NCBI GenBank assembly: GCA_963377175.1
Contig: CAUJNA010001246.1
Location: 1 to 64,000 of the forward strand
Direction of reading: 5' to 3'
DNA from: Effrenium voratum
Lineage: Eukaryota > Sar > Dinophyceae > Suessiales > Symbiodiniaceae
Length of the DNA: 64,000 bases
In this document: piece by piece, positions 41,880 through 54,447 of the stretch
Layout: each line of letters begins with the position of its first letter
Numbering within the stretch: the stretch's first letter is position 1
Notes under the pieces: generated by a model
What the model saw: only the letters and a program-made list of their open reading frames with translations
What the model was told of the DNA's origin: nothing
The model's database searches: none
Program-made: the position numbers and the translations under genes

Positions 41880-42178
41880 CAGTATCCCGCCAGAGCAGCT
41901 CGCCAGTGGATCCCGCCGAGTATCCCGCCAGAGCAGCTGCGGATCCCGCCGAGTATCCCGCCAGAGCTGCTCGCCAGTGGATCCCGCCCAGTATTCCGCC
42001 AGAGCGGCTTGCCAGTGGATCCCGCCGAGTATCCCGCCAGAGCAGCTGGCCAGTGGATCCCGCCGAGTATCCCGCCGAGTATCCCGCCAGAGCAGCCCGC
42101 CAGCGGACCCGCCGAGTATCCCGCCAGAGCAGCCCGCCAGTGGACCCGCCGAGTATCCCACCAGAGCAGCCCGCCGCT
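41880..42178. repeat. 38-bp minisatellite
   Basis: About eight units of AGTATCCCGCCAGAGCAGCT plus 18 more bases, some shortened. 38 is not a multiple of 3, so the frame changes each unit; long frames here are not trusted. Confidence 0.8.
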
Positions 42179-42402
42179 TAATGTCCCAAAGGGCGGACGG
42201 GAATTTGGAGTCAAAGTCTCTAGGACGCGGAGGAATTTGTTGTAACGGTCGTAAGCTCGTAAGTGTGGAGGGTGGGGATTGCTCGAAGCGATGTATTTTT
42301 TGCGACTTGCCAATATCAAACCAATTTCTCCAACATCTCGTGTTTTGTAGGATTGCGGCAAAAAACCGGCTCTCGCTCGGATTTGTCCTTCCAACCCCCC
42401 AC

Positions 42403-42525
42403 TCCGAATCCCGCCTCCGCCTTCGCCGCCGGCGGATTGGGCGGCGCCGGTTTCGGCGCCGCCGCCGCCGGCGCCGGTTTCGGCGCCGGTTTCGGCTCCT
42501 TCGGCGCCTGGGCCATTGCCTGAGC
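42403..42525 (-). CDS. Exon, Ala/Pro/Lys linker
   Basis: 41 codons, acceptor CGGCCCAG, donor GTGGGG. Starts AQAMAQAPKEPKPAPKPAPA, a repetitive Pro-Ala-Lys linker ending AKAEAGFG. Low complexity, so GC3 is weaker evidence here. Confidence 0.4.
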
Positions 42526-43074
42526 CTGGGCCGGCACGCCAAAAAAAAGCCACGGTCTCGCGCGCAGGCCAAAGCAACGCGTTGCATCCGGCGAAGTGGG
42601 TACTCAACTTGAAAAAAACGAAAGCCAAAGTTGAAGCTGATGCTGTCGCCGTTGAGTTGCTGATGTTGCTCTTGTTGTTCTGGTTGTTCCTGTTGCTTTT
42701 GCTCTTCTTATCGTTGGTGGTGGCGCGCTGATGATGATAAGGATGAGGATGATGGGGCAGCATACCTCAAAGCATGCCGTGTATGCGCTCACCTAAGGCG
42801 AGAAACGTTTGCAAGGGCAGCTGCGACAACGTGCGCCATTGCGGTCGGTGCTCTTCTTGAGCAATTGCCTGAACTAGGGCCTATGTTGGCTCACTTTGTC
42901 TTGCTGTCAAGCGGAGAACGAGACCGTCTTTTTCAGCATTGTTCCCCATACTTGGCGTGGTTACCTCACCTGGAGACCAAGAGTCAAGTTTCACGTAAGG
43001 TCGTGCAGGCCTACACCCCTCGAGCCGAACTCTGTGCGCTTTGCTCGGCAGGCACGTGATCACGGCTACTTTGA

Positions 43075-43165
43075 GCCAAGGCTTCCAACATGCCGATGAT
43101 CCAACTGCAAGCGGATGAGCACTCGGTGAAACTTCGGACCTCGCTTTCGGCGGCTTTCGAAAGCG
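43075..43165 (-). CDS. Weak exon-like island
   Basis: Frame KAAESEVRSFTECSSACSWI then IGMLEALA with fair GC3; edges not resolved. Confidence 0.3.
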
Positions 43166-43719
43166 GGCCGCTCTTTTCTGAAGCAAGCCAAGCCGCGGCA
43201 CGGCGGATAACACGCAAGTCGCAGCAAGGATGGCGCACCAGCTAGGACCTGAAAACTGTGAAGCCAGTTTCCGGGCAACAAGAAACCAAGAGCCCTTCAT
43301 GAAGAACAGTCTAAACACAGAGGGAGGGCCAAGAGCTGGCTTTGGACCTGCGTTCTTGGCCTGACTCAAACAAGACCTCGAAAATGCCGATAAAAAAACG
43401 GGAAAATACAAAAACCAACTAGCTGGATAAGAAAGCAACGAGCTAGAGAAATGAAAAACATGGAGCGACATCCTTTCAAGTCACAGCTGGACGCGTGCTT
43501 GGCTCGGCGGCCGCTGGCATTGATCGAACCCTCTCAACCCAGTGATCACATGAGAGACAGGAAATCAGCACCCGGCCCGCTCACATCAGCTGGCAAGTGT
43601 ACTGACTCGCTCCAATCCACGGCCGCAAATACAACACCAAGCCGGAGACATTACCTACAGCCAGACCCAGTTCCACCCTTTGAGCTGCGCCCGTCCGGAT
43701 CGGTGTAAACCTCGTTTCG

Positions 43720-43800
43720 TTGTCCGCGTCGGAGAATTGGCGAAAAGGCCAAAGAAAGCCAAGCGCGCGGGGGAGATGGGCCTGGAGCTCCGGATGAAAT
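43720..43800 (-). CDS. Weak exon-like island
   Basis: Frame DRDFIRSSRPISPARLAFFG with fair GC3; edges not resolved. Confidence 0.3.
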
Positions 43801-44269
43801 CTCTGTCGCCGGTTGGCTCAGCGGGTGTCTTGTAACTGGGTCGCGCCTCAGAGGCTTCAGCTACCACCGTCAAACGGATCATGTCAACTCTCAACTCGGA
43901 AAGTGGTCAATCTGGGACACAACTTTGCAGATGGTAGGAATCCATGCTTAGCCTCAACATCCACTGCTGCCATTGCGAGAAGCTGGCCGATGCAGAATGA
44001 AGCGTCACTGCCAACATTTAGTTTCTTGGCCGCCCAAACAAACTGAATGTCCCCCCTCTGGGATGTGCTGGCAGGCTCCAGTGAAGCTGCCCGAACAAAA
44101 GGCAAAGGAAAAGACCCAGAATGACCACGACCACCACGAAGGTCAGCACTGACAGACTCACCCACGCTTTCGAAGCTACCACATGCACAACCACAAAAAC
44201 CGCTAGAAGCGGCCAACCACCACAAACACCACACTCCACCAGAACCACGAAGCCCCTTGCTCAGCCCTT

Positions 44270-44332
44270 GCTCAACCCCACCAGGGCACCGGCCTTCAGA
44301 GCTGGGTCCGCGTCTGGGGTCCGGTTGGCCAT
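44270..44332 (-). CDS. Candidate first exon
   Basis: ATG at 44332, frame MANRTPDADPALKAGALVGL, then a GC or GT donor. High GC3. It may be the start of the gene ending at 38909. Confidence 0.35.
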
Positions 44333-45458
44333 GAGTGGGCGATTCCACGGGTCTTGGGATGGCTGGGAGTGGCGCTTGGGCTGCTAGAATGCGATCGTTC
44401 AAAGGCCAAAGGAAGAAAGCTGCTGCTGTCACCCACTCCCAATCTCTTGGGTTTGGTGGGCAAATCTAGGCATCTAGCACACACACACACACACATCCTA
44501 GATAGGCAAGCTCCATGTCTCGGCAATATACCTACAGCACCAAATTGTGTGCGAAAGGAAGCGACTTGCACTCAAAGCAAACAACCCACTCATATACATT
44601 TGTTTGGTAATTTTCTGGCATCATCTTACTTCATGACCTCCGGCATGAACTCTCTATAATATGTGTATATATATATATATATATTATGCAGTACACAAAT
44701 ATTCCCATATCCTTTCAGTCAAACTACCAAAGACCTTAAAACAAATGTGCCAAAATCTCCCACGGTCCCACAGTCCAACCCTGCATGGGAGCCCTAGATC
44801 AATTTCCCCCCCCCCCTCCTACTCACCCAATCAGGGGGCGCAGGACTTCTCCCTGTCCACTTCGTTCACCCGGTGTGCGCCTCCAACCCCCCTACGCCGC
44901 GTCACGCCGCGTCACCTTCGCGCCTCACGTACCACCGGCTCCCACCTGGGCCTCAGACCAAGGCGAAAGTGGAGGCTCTGAGGGGTCAAGTTCCAAGGGG
45001 TTTTGAAAAAACAACCTGGGAATACACCCACTGGGTCTTGACCCCATTTCACATTTCCGGATAGCGTGTAATTTTGAGCCATTCTGGGTGACCCTTCACA
45101 CCGTCGACAGGCATGGAAGGAACCAGAGAGGCAGTCAAGAAACAAAACCGCCAGCACGCTCTTAGCGGGTTCATGAGGGAAGGAACCCATGGGACGGTTT
45201 ATTTCAGGCTCATTCCGATTCTCATTCCCTGCATCTCTCGCACCGGCAAGTCACTCACGGTCTCAGAAGAATATGAAGACTGGAGTCATGCGCTCTAGAG
45301 CACTGCTTCAGACTGCCCCCCCATGCGCAGAATATGGGGGTTGATCCAAAGGTCCTTTACATGGGGCGACGATTAAAGAAGCCACAAGCAAAAATGATAT
45401 TTCCCACCAAGCGGAGAAAGCTATCTATGGGGCCAGGAAAATTGATTAACCCCCATAT

Positions 45459-45579
45459 GAGTCATAATCAAAACCCGGGACCATGTAAAGAATTAAGAAG
45501 GCGGATATCCGCAGCTATTTATTGCAAGGGGATCATCCCTTACTAACCTTCATCTACCCGGGTTTTGAGCACGTGGCTC
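45459..45579 (+). mobile_element. Family A MITE, copy A10
   Basis: Perfect duplication ATAT and internal palindrome GCGGATATCCGC. Confidence 0.8.
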
Positions 45580-45607
45580 ATATGCCAAACTGCAAGCGGT
45601 CAAGTTC

Positions 45608-45679
45608 CCGCCTTGCCATGCGGCTGGCACAAGCCCCCGGTGGTGACAGCGACCGACTCCGGGGCTGCGAGCGGCCTGC
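45608..45679 (-). CDS. Exon of unknown gene
   Basis: Acceptor TCGCCCAG, frame RPLAAPESVAVTTGGLCQPH. The downstream edge lies close to family A copy A10. Confidence 0.4.
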
Positions 45680-46291
45680 CTGGGCGATGCATGTGCTGAA
45701 CCCATGCAGCACTGGAATATGTCATGTGACATGTGTGTGTGTGTGTGTGTGGTGCGTGCCACATAGATTTTTTCGTGGAAATAGAGGAAGGAGCAAAAAA
45801 CACAAGCCACTTGAGTTCTGAACGTTGGCGCCGAGAAACCAACAAAAGCATTGCGTTTGGGGCAGTTGATCTCTCACGCACTGCTGTGACGTAATTGCCT
45901 TGCTTCCTGCATCATCCCGCCAGACATACAAACCAACACCTGAAATGGCAGAGCCAAACTTTGCCACATGTGCCACAAACTTTATTTGCTTCCCTCGCCC
46001 ACACAGCTCAAGCCACGGCTTCTTGCAACCCAGTGGATGCCCCCCCCCCCACCCATCACAGCCAGGCGTCGTCCAGAGTGTCCCTTGGGGAGGAGACTGG
46101 CGCACGCTCGCCCCGCGCCTGTGGCAAATGGTTCCAACGAGAATCAGATTTTCTAGGTCCATCGGAGAATCGGAGCAATGCCTTCGGTCAGACAAACAAT
46201 CCCCAGCTCCCCGCACCCCTTTTGTCCCCAAATGTGGAGGTATGCTCAGAATTGTCGTGAACGCTGCGAGCAACAAGCCAGAAGGTCTTAC

Positions 46292-46439
46292 TTCAGGGGC
46301 CACGCATCCGACCGCAGAAACTCTCCGGCGGAAGGTGCATCCGTGTTTCCCTGGCCTTCCCATCGTCTCTGGGCGGGCACGCAGGAGCCGTCACCTTTGA
46401 CAAAAAACGACTCTGCGCTGGAGAGGCGGCCGAGAACCT
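46292..46439 (-). CDS. Exon of unknown gene
   Basis: Acceptor ATGCTCAG, frame EVLGRLSSAESFFVKGDGSC then VPAQRRWEGQGNTDAPSAGE, ending LRSDAWPL with donor GTAAGA. High GC3. Confidence 0.5.
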
Positions 46440-47249
46440 CTGAGCATCTCGTGGCATGTCGCAAGTATCCCCCTTTGCTCTGGCTTGCACAGCTGAAGCT
46501 CCTTTTCCATGATGGGCTTCCGCCACATGGTGGCAGAACCCAACCGTACTTCACTGCATGCACGGCTGAGCCATGAATGACCAAAGGCCCCTGCCGACTG
46601 CGCCCGCGACGGTAGCGTGGGCCCTGGGGGCTGGAGTCTGTCAAGCTCTGGACAGGCCCCATTCAAGAGCCCTTGACCGCAGACATTTCAAACAGCCAGC
46701 AAAGCATTCAGAAGAAATGGAACAAGGCAATATGAAAAACATGTCGCCGGCTGTCTCTGGCAAGGCAAGGCCTTCTTCCACGTGGCATCCGTGAGGCACT
46801 CACAATGTCAAGAGCGACAATTCCAAGCACCACCATGTACTTGAGTCGAATGTAGAGTTGTAGGGAGTCTGATCTTCTGATCCCTGACTGATGAAATCAG
46901 CACAGCAGACCAAACCTCCGCAGGATCATTTCACGAGCAATCGCAACCATGATTCCACCTGACCTTTTTTTTAAGAATCCGAAATCATACATAAGACTTG
47001 TTCAAAAAAAAAACTGCTTCACAAAAAAAAAAGAGACTCGTTGACAAAAAAAATGCTCCCAGCATGATCCAACCCAAACTCTTCCGACCGCCCCGGTTTT
47101 CTTTTCCCGCTGCGCCTGAACCGGGCAGCGGCTTCGGCCGCGCCGGCCAGACGGTCGACTGGCCATGGGGCTCAGCGAGAGGAAACGCTCCAACGAGCGC
47201 TCCGAACGACAAAAAGAGGGGCCGGAGCGCAAGCAAAGCTCCGGCGAAA

Positions 47250-47475
47250 CCAACAAGGCAAGCCAAGCAAGCCGAGGAAGCATGCCAGCCGGCCAGCCGA
47301 GCCAAGCAAGCAAGGCAAGCAAAGCAAATGAGAAAGCAAGTGAATAGCAAAGCGAAGCAAAGCAAAGCAAGCAACCACCTCAACCAACCAACCAACCAAC
47401 CAAGGCAGGCAAGCAAGCAAGCCACGCTTTGCTTTGCCTTGCCAAGCCGAGCCGAGCCAAGCCAAGCCAGCCAGG
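47250..47475. repeat. AAGC/CAAGC low-complexity tract
   Basis: Irregular GCAAG, CCAAG and CAACCAAC units; the frames across it are low-complexity. Confidence 0.75.
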
Positions 47476-48344
47476 GCACCATGACCCCAGCGATGCCACG
47501 CTGAGGCCCGGGCGCCCAGGTACACGGTGGGCGCTCTCACCGTCGGCACCTGAAGCTGACAGCTCCCGGACGTCTCCCCGCCCGCACCCCCCGCTGGCAC
47601 GAGACCGGGAGTTGCACCGTCCGTTTCACCAACACACAACGGTTGAGGACCACCCGTAAAGCCAAGAAATGCAACATGAACGGTCAGTTGTCAATAGTCA
47701 TGCTCCAAACAGGAAGGGAACTCATGGACGGAGCTCCCATCTTTCGGCCCCTTCGAAGACAAACCCTCCAAATCACCAACGCCCCTTCGAAGCCTGGATG
47801 CGCAAAGGCACCGCAGCAGGCACCTGTTTTCGGCGCAAACCGCCCCCGCTATGGACAAAATATGGAGAGAACCACTTGCCAGGCAAACAAGATCACAACT
47901 CCAAATTTGCTCAGCGAAAAACGCGCCAGAGAAACTATCCCCAGTAAATCCATTGGGAGCAACTCTTTGGTCTTAGGCGAATTCACTTCTTGACCGGCCA
48001 AATGTCCATGGCGTCAGCCTCTGCAGGAATCGAAAAAAGGTATGAAATGGGAGTAATTAATCCTCGGCTCAAGGTCCCACCTGTCAGCGCTTCCGCAAAA
48101 ACTGAAGTCACGGGCCTAGTTGAAACAAGCCATGCTCTGTATACCCCTTGCCCTTACCAGTATTCTCATGCCGATGAACATTTGAAGTGCTGGAGCTGTA
48201 AGCTGCCCGCATTGGCTTGTTGCAAGTGCCTCCGCAAAACAACAATGGCACATGTGTTCTTGCTGATCACTGGCATGGAAAAAAAAACCTCCCGACTCGG
48301 CCGTTGAACCCCCAGTCTGCGTGATCCGCCCCTGTTCTGCCGGC

Positions 48345-48420
48345 CTGCTGCGGCTGATGCGGCTGATGCGGCTGATGCGGCTGATGCGGCTGCGGCTGGC
48401 GCGGCTGCGGCTGCGGCTGC
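48345..48420. repeat. GCTGATGCG tandem repeat
   Basis: 9-nt unit repeated four to five times then GCGGCT variants; codes Ala-Ala-Ser on the minus strand and may be part of an exon. Confidence 0.7.
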
Positions 48421-48651
48421 GACACCGGTCTCGGGCCTGCCGAGCGGAGCTTCTCCAGCGGCTCGGTTTCTGATCAGCCTACGGTTAGGACCTGAGGACG
48501 GGAGCGGCGCAGCACTGACGCCACGCTTGGTGAGGGTGCTTGTATATTCCCCTTTTACATACGCCTTGGACAAATGAACCCAAAATCCTGCTGATGTTCA
48601 TACCCCTCTTCCCAGCAGGGCTATATACCCCTGACAAAGTGGCCTGGAAAC

Positions 48652-48754
48652 CGCGGAAGCCAAGGGGTACGAAGCTAGTCGCGACAGCCCGGGCCTGGGG
48701 CGAAGGGAACGAGCTGCGGCCCAGAGCTGGGTCGGAGCTGGACCGGGGCCGGGG
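48652..48754 (-). CDS. Exon of unknown gene
   Basis: Acceptor GGCGCCAG, frame RSSSDPALGRSSFPSPQARA then VATSFVPLGFR, donor GTTTCC. Confidence 0.45.
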
Positions 48755-48948
48755 CTGGCGCCTTGCGGTTCGAAACCAACCAACCCACCAACCAACCGAC
48801 CGGCGCCGGCCAGCCAGCCACAAACGCACCTCCCCTGCAAGGAAGCAATTCGGGAATCCTGTTGATTTCCATCGCCAACCCTAGAAAGAAGACCGAGCCT
48901 CAATAATTCACGCATCCAAATCAGGCCCAAATCTCCATCAAAGCGCGC

Positions 48949-48997
48949 CTTGCGCAACTCTGCCGCCGCCATCAGCAGCAGCCGCCGGTGCCCGAAC
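48949..48997 (-). CDS. Exon of unknown gene
   Basis: Acceptor AACCTAG, frame FGHRRLLLMAAAELRK, GC donor GCGCGC, or read-through into ARFDGDLGLIWMRELL. Confidence 0.4.
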
Positions 48998-49316
48998 CTA
49001 GGTTTGAAAGGCAAACATGTTGCTAGGAGCCTTCCGGTTTCCATGTTGGGCTCAAAATATCGACCCCACCCGTGCAAACCCTCCAACGGGGGACCGCTGC
49101 AACGGCCGGACTGCGTAGACATATCCATGCCGCAAGTTCAAGCCGCACCTTTCAGGGGAAGTTGAGCCAACCCCTCGCGCCCCTCGTTGAGTCTTTTTGG
49201 ACTTTTGTTGTCCAAATCCTTCCGCCCCAGCCAGGCCGTGGGAAAACTGCCAGCGCCCACGGCTCTCTCACGGCAAAAGGCACCCACCAAGTAATTGGGG
49301 GCCCCGGCTTGGGCAC

Positions 49317-49353
49317 CTGCAGCTCCGCAAAGTCCCTCTCGCTCAAGGTGAGC
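49317..49353 (-). CDS. Micro-exon of unknown gene
   Basis: Acceptor GCCAAG, frame LTLSERDFAELQ, donor GTGCCC. A 9-nt tandem repeat (CTCGACGG) lies in the intron just upstream at 49370-49402. Confidence 0.35.
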
Positions 49354-49614
49354 CTTGGCTCCCGACTCGACGACTCGACGGCTCGACGGCTCGACGGCTC
49401 GACGAAAAGATGGCCGGCGGAAAGCCGACGTCTAGGAATTAGGACCCCAGCAAAAAGAAAAAAGAGCCTGGGTAGTGGAAAACAATGGGACCCCAAAAAG
49501 GCGAAGAAACAAAAAGGGGAGCTTCTGGGGAGGATTCAACAAGATTCGACGGGATTCGCAGCAAGCGATCCGCGACTCGCGACTCGCGAAGCCAAGGAGC
49601 AGCACCTTGCCGGT

Positions 49615-49690
49615 TATGGCCTGCTCATGCACCACCGCAGCGAGGTCCTGTCAAAATGTCCCCAAGAGCGCGCCGCAGGTGTGAGACCAG
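49615..49690 (-). CDS. Weak exon-like island
   Basis: Acceptor CTGACAG, frame LVSHLRRALGDILTGPR. Confidence 0.3.
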
Positions 49691-49745
49691 GTCTGTCAGC
49701 CCCCAACCGAAATCCGAGAAGAAAAAAAAGAAGAAACAAAAAAAC

Positions 49746-49807
49746 TCGTCCTTGGGTGCCAAGAACACCTCCGTCAGCCATCGGGCCACCTCCTGCTCTT
49801 GCCACTC
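49746..49807 (-). CDS. Exon of unknown gene
   Basis: Acceptor GATGCAG, frame EWQEQEVARWLTEVFLAPKD. The pattern W..QEVARWL is loosely SAM-domain-like, but too short to call. Excellent GC3. Confidence 0.5.
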
Positions 49808-50037
49808 CTGCATCGAGAGGACGGTGCCAACGCGCCTGACTCAAGACTCGTGCGAGTCCCTCAGCTGCCCCGAGGCAGCTAAAGGAACGAGCCACATTGG
49901 CCAAGCCATGCTGCATTGGCCGAACAGGTGCAAGGAGAAGCCGCGCCGAGCGCGAAAAAGTGACGAGCCGCCCTTCCCAAGCACTCCTGGACTGGCTTCA
50001 GAGGCGCTTGGGTAGCCTGGCAGGCGCACACTCCAAC

Positions 50038-50158
50038 CAAGAGAAGTCTCAAGCCCCAGCTTCTCGAATGTAACTAGCGTGCACACTGTCGCGTAGCAAC
50101 GCTGAAGCTCCAGCCATTTTTCGGCCCCGCCTGGTACGGCCTCCACTGGGTCGGCTCC
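50038..50158 (-). CDS. Exon of unknown gene
   Basis: Acceptor GCACGCAG, frame PVEAVPGGAEKWLELQRCYA then TVCTLVTFEKLGLE, donor GTTGGA. Excellent GC3. Confidence 0.55.
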
Positions 50159-50463
50159 CTGCGTGCTCCCCAGCCCCGAGGAAACAAGAAAGTGCGGCCA
50201 CAGGGCAACTAGTCAAATCCGAAGCACTGAGACCGGAGGCTCCAGTTCTCCCTTCTCCGGCCTCACTGGTTGGCGGCCATTCGGCACGCTGGAAGAGCGT
50301 CCGCCCCTTGCAAAGCTCCCAATGAGATCGACACACTGACGGCCAACGAAAAGGAAAGAGGGATGAGGTGATGAGGGGCGCTACTTTGGAAGGAGAACAA
50401 ACGCTCATGTTGCTTCACCCCCTGAAATAATTGCAAGGTGCGCCCGTCCGCTCGAAAAAAAAC

Positions 50464-50569
50464 CTCCACGCGGGGCCCAACTCCGTCCCAGCCGCGAGCC
50501 GCGAGCCGCACCCGGCGACCGGGTGAGCGCCTGGGATCTGGCCGGAGGAGCTGCGGTGCCGCCAGGGAC
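50464..50569 (-). CDS. Exon of unknown gene
   Basis: Acceptor GTCTCCAG, frame SLAAPQLLRPDPRRSPGRRV then RLAARGWDGVGPRVE, donor GTTTTT. Confidence 0.5.
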
Positions 50570-50726
50570 CTGGAGACATTGAGGGCACAGGCGGCATGCC
50601 CAGAGTCCAGTCGCAGGTCACCCTTTCTTTTACCGGCTTTCGGATCCGATATTCTGCTGCAAATTGTCTGAAGACTGCAAAACTCTTTGCCCACCAGAGG
50701 AAAAGACCAAAAAATCCGCCGGCGAC

Positions 50727-50796
50727 CCCCAGCCCCTCGAGCAAGCGCCCTTCCACGTTTGGGCCCCAACGCCAGGGGCATCTGGATCATTGGCTC
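50727..50796 (-). CDS. Exon of unknown gene
   Basis: Acceptor TGGGCAG, frame EPMIQMPLALGPKRGRALAR, donor GTCGCC. Confidence 0.4.
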
Positions 50797-51030
50797 CTGC
50801 CCAGCGGAGCCGCTACCCTCGCTTGTCCCAAGGTCTACGGCCAAATTCCCATCAAAAAGGCCCTCTTTGCCATATCGCCAAGCGCCGAGTTACTTCCAAT
50901 CACCACTTGATACTGAGAACGGCTCGAGGCTCGACCCAAATGCCTGTCAAAAACCGCGACAAGGGGCGGCCTTTTGCCGCTCTTTTCCGCGGTCTTGGGA
51001 CCGATCTTCTCCCCTGAGCACCTCATATTT

Positions 51031-51168
51031 GGCTGTGGTCGTCAAAACCAATGGGATCCCATTTTGGGGTAGGTGAACTCACCACCCATTTTAGAACCTA
51101 TTTGAGTGGTTGGATTGGGTCCCGTTCACTGGGGGATTACCGATGTGGGTTTTGAAAAGCCCATGGCC
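51031..51168 (-). mobile_element. Family C MITE, copy C6
   Basis: Inverted orientation; flanks attt/atat. Confidence 0.75.
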
Positions 51169-51193
51169 ATATGTCTCATCGGTTTCTTGACAC

Positions 51194-51348
51194 GTCCTGC
51201 CGGACCGGCGCCAAGCGTTGGAACGCCGGGAGCTCGGGCACGGCGCCCAGGCCCGGCTCCTTCCGCGGCCTCCCAAGCAGAGCGACGGCGCCCGACCGAC
51301 GGAGCACGCGCGCCGCGCGCGGCGTGCTGGGCGTCCGGCTCCAGCGCG
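51194..51348 (-). CDS. Exon of unknown gene
   Basis: Acceptor GAGGCCAG, frame GAVALLGRPRKEPGLGAVPE then LPAFQRLAPVRQD, donor GTGTCA. Family C copy C6 lies about 25 nt downstream. Confidence 0.5.
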
Positions 51349-51920
51349 CTGGCCTCGCGTGAGAGAAAAGCCGGCGATCAGTGGTAGGGAAGGTGGGAAA
51401 AGGAGCCCAGGGAAACCAGCGGTTGGATGGAAGGGCCATTCCATTTCTCATTTTGAGCAGCAAAACTGCTCCGGCGATCCCTGGTCAGTTCTACCCATCG
51501 GCGCAATAGGGGGATGTGCAACAAAGGAAGAACTTCCATTGGATGGGTGGAATGTTATTCAATCTCAGCAAGAGCATGACCTCACCTTCCTTTAATTGCT
51601 TCCTGACAAGTGGGCGGTCTTGTTACGTGACATTGAGCACAAGCCCCCGAGGAAAGTTGGTCTTCGCAGATCAAGCCCAACTTCAAATTGAGTCAGCGTT
51701 GGGCTTAAGAGAATGCTCTGGTACCACCTAGGTAGCCCGGGAGAGCTATGCCGGGCCCCTTTTTGTCGTGCTTGGTTTGTACATGTGCGCTTCTTTTTGA
51801 GTTGTTTGCTGCTGCCTCAGAAACGTTGCGACTCTTGCTGTGGCGGGGATATAGAATAGAAAACAAGTTCAAGGATTGATGTTGCACCGTCGCATTCTGC
51901 ACTATACTCCAAGCGGCTAC

Positions 51921-51991
51921 CTCTCGGTGCTCAGCGCGGCCTGTCAGCTGCTGTTCGGGGCGCAGGGCGAGTTCGGGGGCGCCAGCATGTC
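51921..51991 (-). CDS. Exon of unknown gene
   Basis: Acceptor CCTTTTAG, frame GHAGAPELALRPEQQLTGRA, donor GTAGCC. Confidence 0.4.
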
Positions 51992-52347
51992 CTAAAAGGC
52001 CACCTTGAAAAAAGCCCCAAAAGAGCCTGGCATCCAGCCAAGCCAGCACGAAAGATAGAAAATCGAACGCACAAATGTCCCAGCCGATTCCGCCTAAAGT
52101 TTCTCACATCTGAAGAAGTCACCAACTTGCCTGAGCTTGAGCGAACCCTGATTGTCTGCGAAATCTTGGTACACGTTGGGGGCCTCTCCAAAGTTGACCA
52201 TTCTCTAGCTCTGCTACTTAGACTGGATGTGTGTGTGTGTGTGCGAGTCTGTGTCTGTGCCCGTGTGTGTGTGTGTGGTCTGTGTTTGTGTGTGTGTCTG
52301 TTCCCAAACCATGTTTGACTGTCGGCGGCCTTTACCCGCCCGGCATA

Positions 52348-52409
52348 CTGTGGATGGACGAAATCCTGCACCACCTAAGGTCGTGGTGCGAAATGGATTT
52401 CGCAACCAC
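52348..52409 (+). mobile_element. Family B MITE, copy B10, centre deleted
   Basis: Both ends present with only a few bases between the CACCAC motifs. Confidence 0.65.
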
Positions 52410-52469
52410 CACCAGCCCCAACCCACATCAACCCATACAAACCAATACCAGCTGATCTCAAATATCATT

Positions 52470-52546
52470 TCGGATCTCCGGGTCTCCGGGATGCTCCGGG
52501 CGCTCTCCCCGCCTGGCGGCGCGCCCTGCGCCTCCACGCGGAGCTC
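52470..52546 (-). CDS. Exon of unknown gene
   Basis: Acceptor TTCTCTCAG, frame ELRVEAQGAPPGGESARSIP then ETRR. Excellent GC3; donor uncertain (GA-type possible). Confidence 0.45.
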
Positions 52547-52888
52547 CTGAGAGAAGGGAGCAATTCCCAACAGAGTCCTGCACAAAAACGCCCTCCCATT
52601 TGGTTGGCAACAGGAACCAAAGGAAATCCCCCCCCCCCCAAAAAAAAAGAAACACCATGAAAAAATGGCCAGGGAGGGATGATGGGATGACCAGGGTTCT
52701 TTGCAATTCACGGGATGAAGATAAGAAGCGATGGCCACACGCCGCGCTCCTGCGGCTCCGCAAATGACAGCACCTGGAAAGCCGACCGGCTGCCCCCAAT
52801 TCGAACCGGGCCGAGCTGTTGAGGTTCGAAGCCGCAGCAGACTTGCCGCGATAGCCGCACCCCAGGTGCTGCAAAAGAACGCGGGGCT

Positions 52889-53577
<689 letters not shown>

Positions 53578-54271
53578 AACTCGACCCTGGCAAGTCAACA
53601 CATCTCCTGCCTTCCCGCGGGAGCATCTCCTGAGATGGCTGCTATGGGAGCCCTCCACGCATTAGACAAGGCACGTCCACGCAAATATACCAAGCAACGA
53701 CTCCAGAAACACATGTGGAGTGAAGATCGTGCTCTTTCGCAGCCAATCAAAAACAACACCTGATCTGGGTGCCCCATCATCTCGCTCGGCTTGGCCGGCA
53801 GATAAGCCTGACGATTGTGCAGGCATACACCGCGTAGCACTGACAGTAGACTTGTCCAGCCTCTGTGCAAAGTTGGTTCCACCATTGCAACTGTGTTTGG
53901 CAAGCATAACTAGCCACACATCATACCCGGAGACGGAGCTCACGCATAAATTTGGGCTGGAAACAGTTTGCTTCACGCAGCATATTAGCTGACACGAAGA
54001 ATGCGGAAAGCCTTCTCCCAGTCCATTTCGTCGTAAGTCTGCACCAGCGTGCCGCGTCGCCTGGTGTACTACTAACTTGCCCGCGTCTTTGTGAGGCAAC
54101 TGCAAACGCCGTATCTTTCGCACAACTGACAAAGCCACAAGTTCCATTGCTCTGAACTTAGTTTACAATGCCCCTCAAGCCCGATCCTCAAGAAAGAGCT
54201 ATCAATCTGTCAATCCTTACTATGTCTGGACTTGGTAAGTTTCCCCGTGTTGAGTCAAATTCCTTTCAGTG

Positions 54272-54306
<35 letters not shown>

Positions 54307-54362
54307 GACTTTGATTTCTCGTAGCGACGCTTCCAATAAGCCAACCAAACGGAGAAAAACAC

Positions 54363-54447
54363 CCGCGCTGGGCCACCCCAGCGCGGATGGCTTCTCAGGG
54401 CTCCTGGGCTTGACCCGCTCCTGGCGCCGGACGCGCGCGTTGCGCAC
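54363..54447 (-). CDS. Exon of unknown gene, basic
   Basis: Acceptor TTAACCAG, frame VRNARVRRQERVKPRSPEKP then SALGWPSA, donor GTGTTT. Confidence 0.5.

Larger units (their letters stand above)
38909..44332 (-). other. Inferred gene model: charged Ala/Pro-rich protein, complete?
   Basis: From ATG at 44332 to TAA at 38909-38911 on the minus strand, with about ten exon-like islands between. The product would be hydrophilic, with an Ala/Pro/Lys linker, Arg/Glu-rich helical parts and a basic C-terminus. No family is recognised. Exon linkage is inferred from order, strand and the single start and stop. Confidence 0.4.
46800..48600. other. Low-complexity and unassigned DNA
   Basis: Holds the AAGC tract and GCTGATGCG repeat. 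A minus frame near 47100-47220 (RSERSLERFLSLSPMASRPS) is weakly coding-like but its frame is unclear. Confidence 0.4.

Noticed and set aside
41880..42178. CRISPR-like array
   Set aside because: Contiguous tandem units without unique spacers, in a eukaryotic context.
41633..42763. 376-codon minus-strand frame
   Set aside because: Crosses the 38-bp minisatellite, whose unit is not a multiple of 3; open by lack of stops, not coding style. Only the 42403-42525 part was kept, in another frame.
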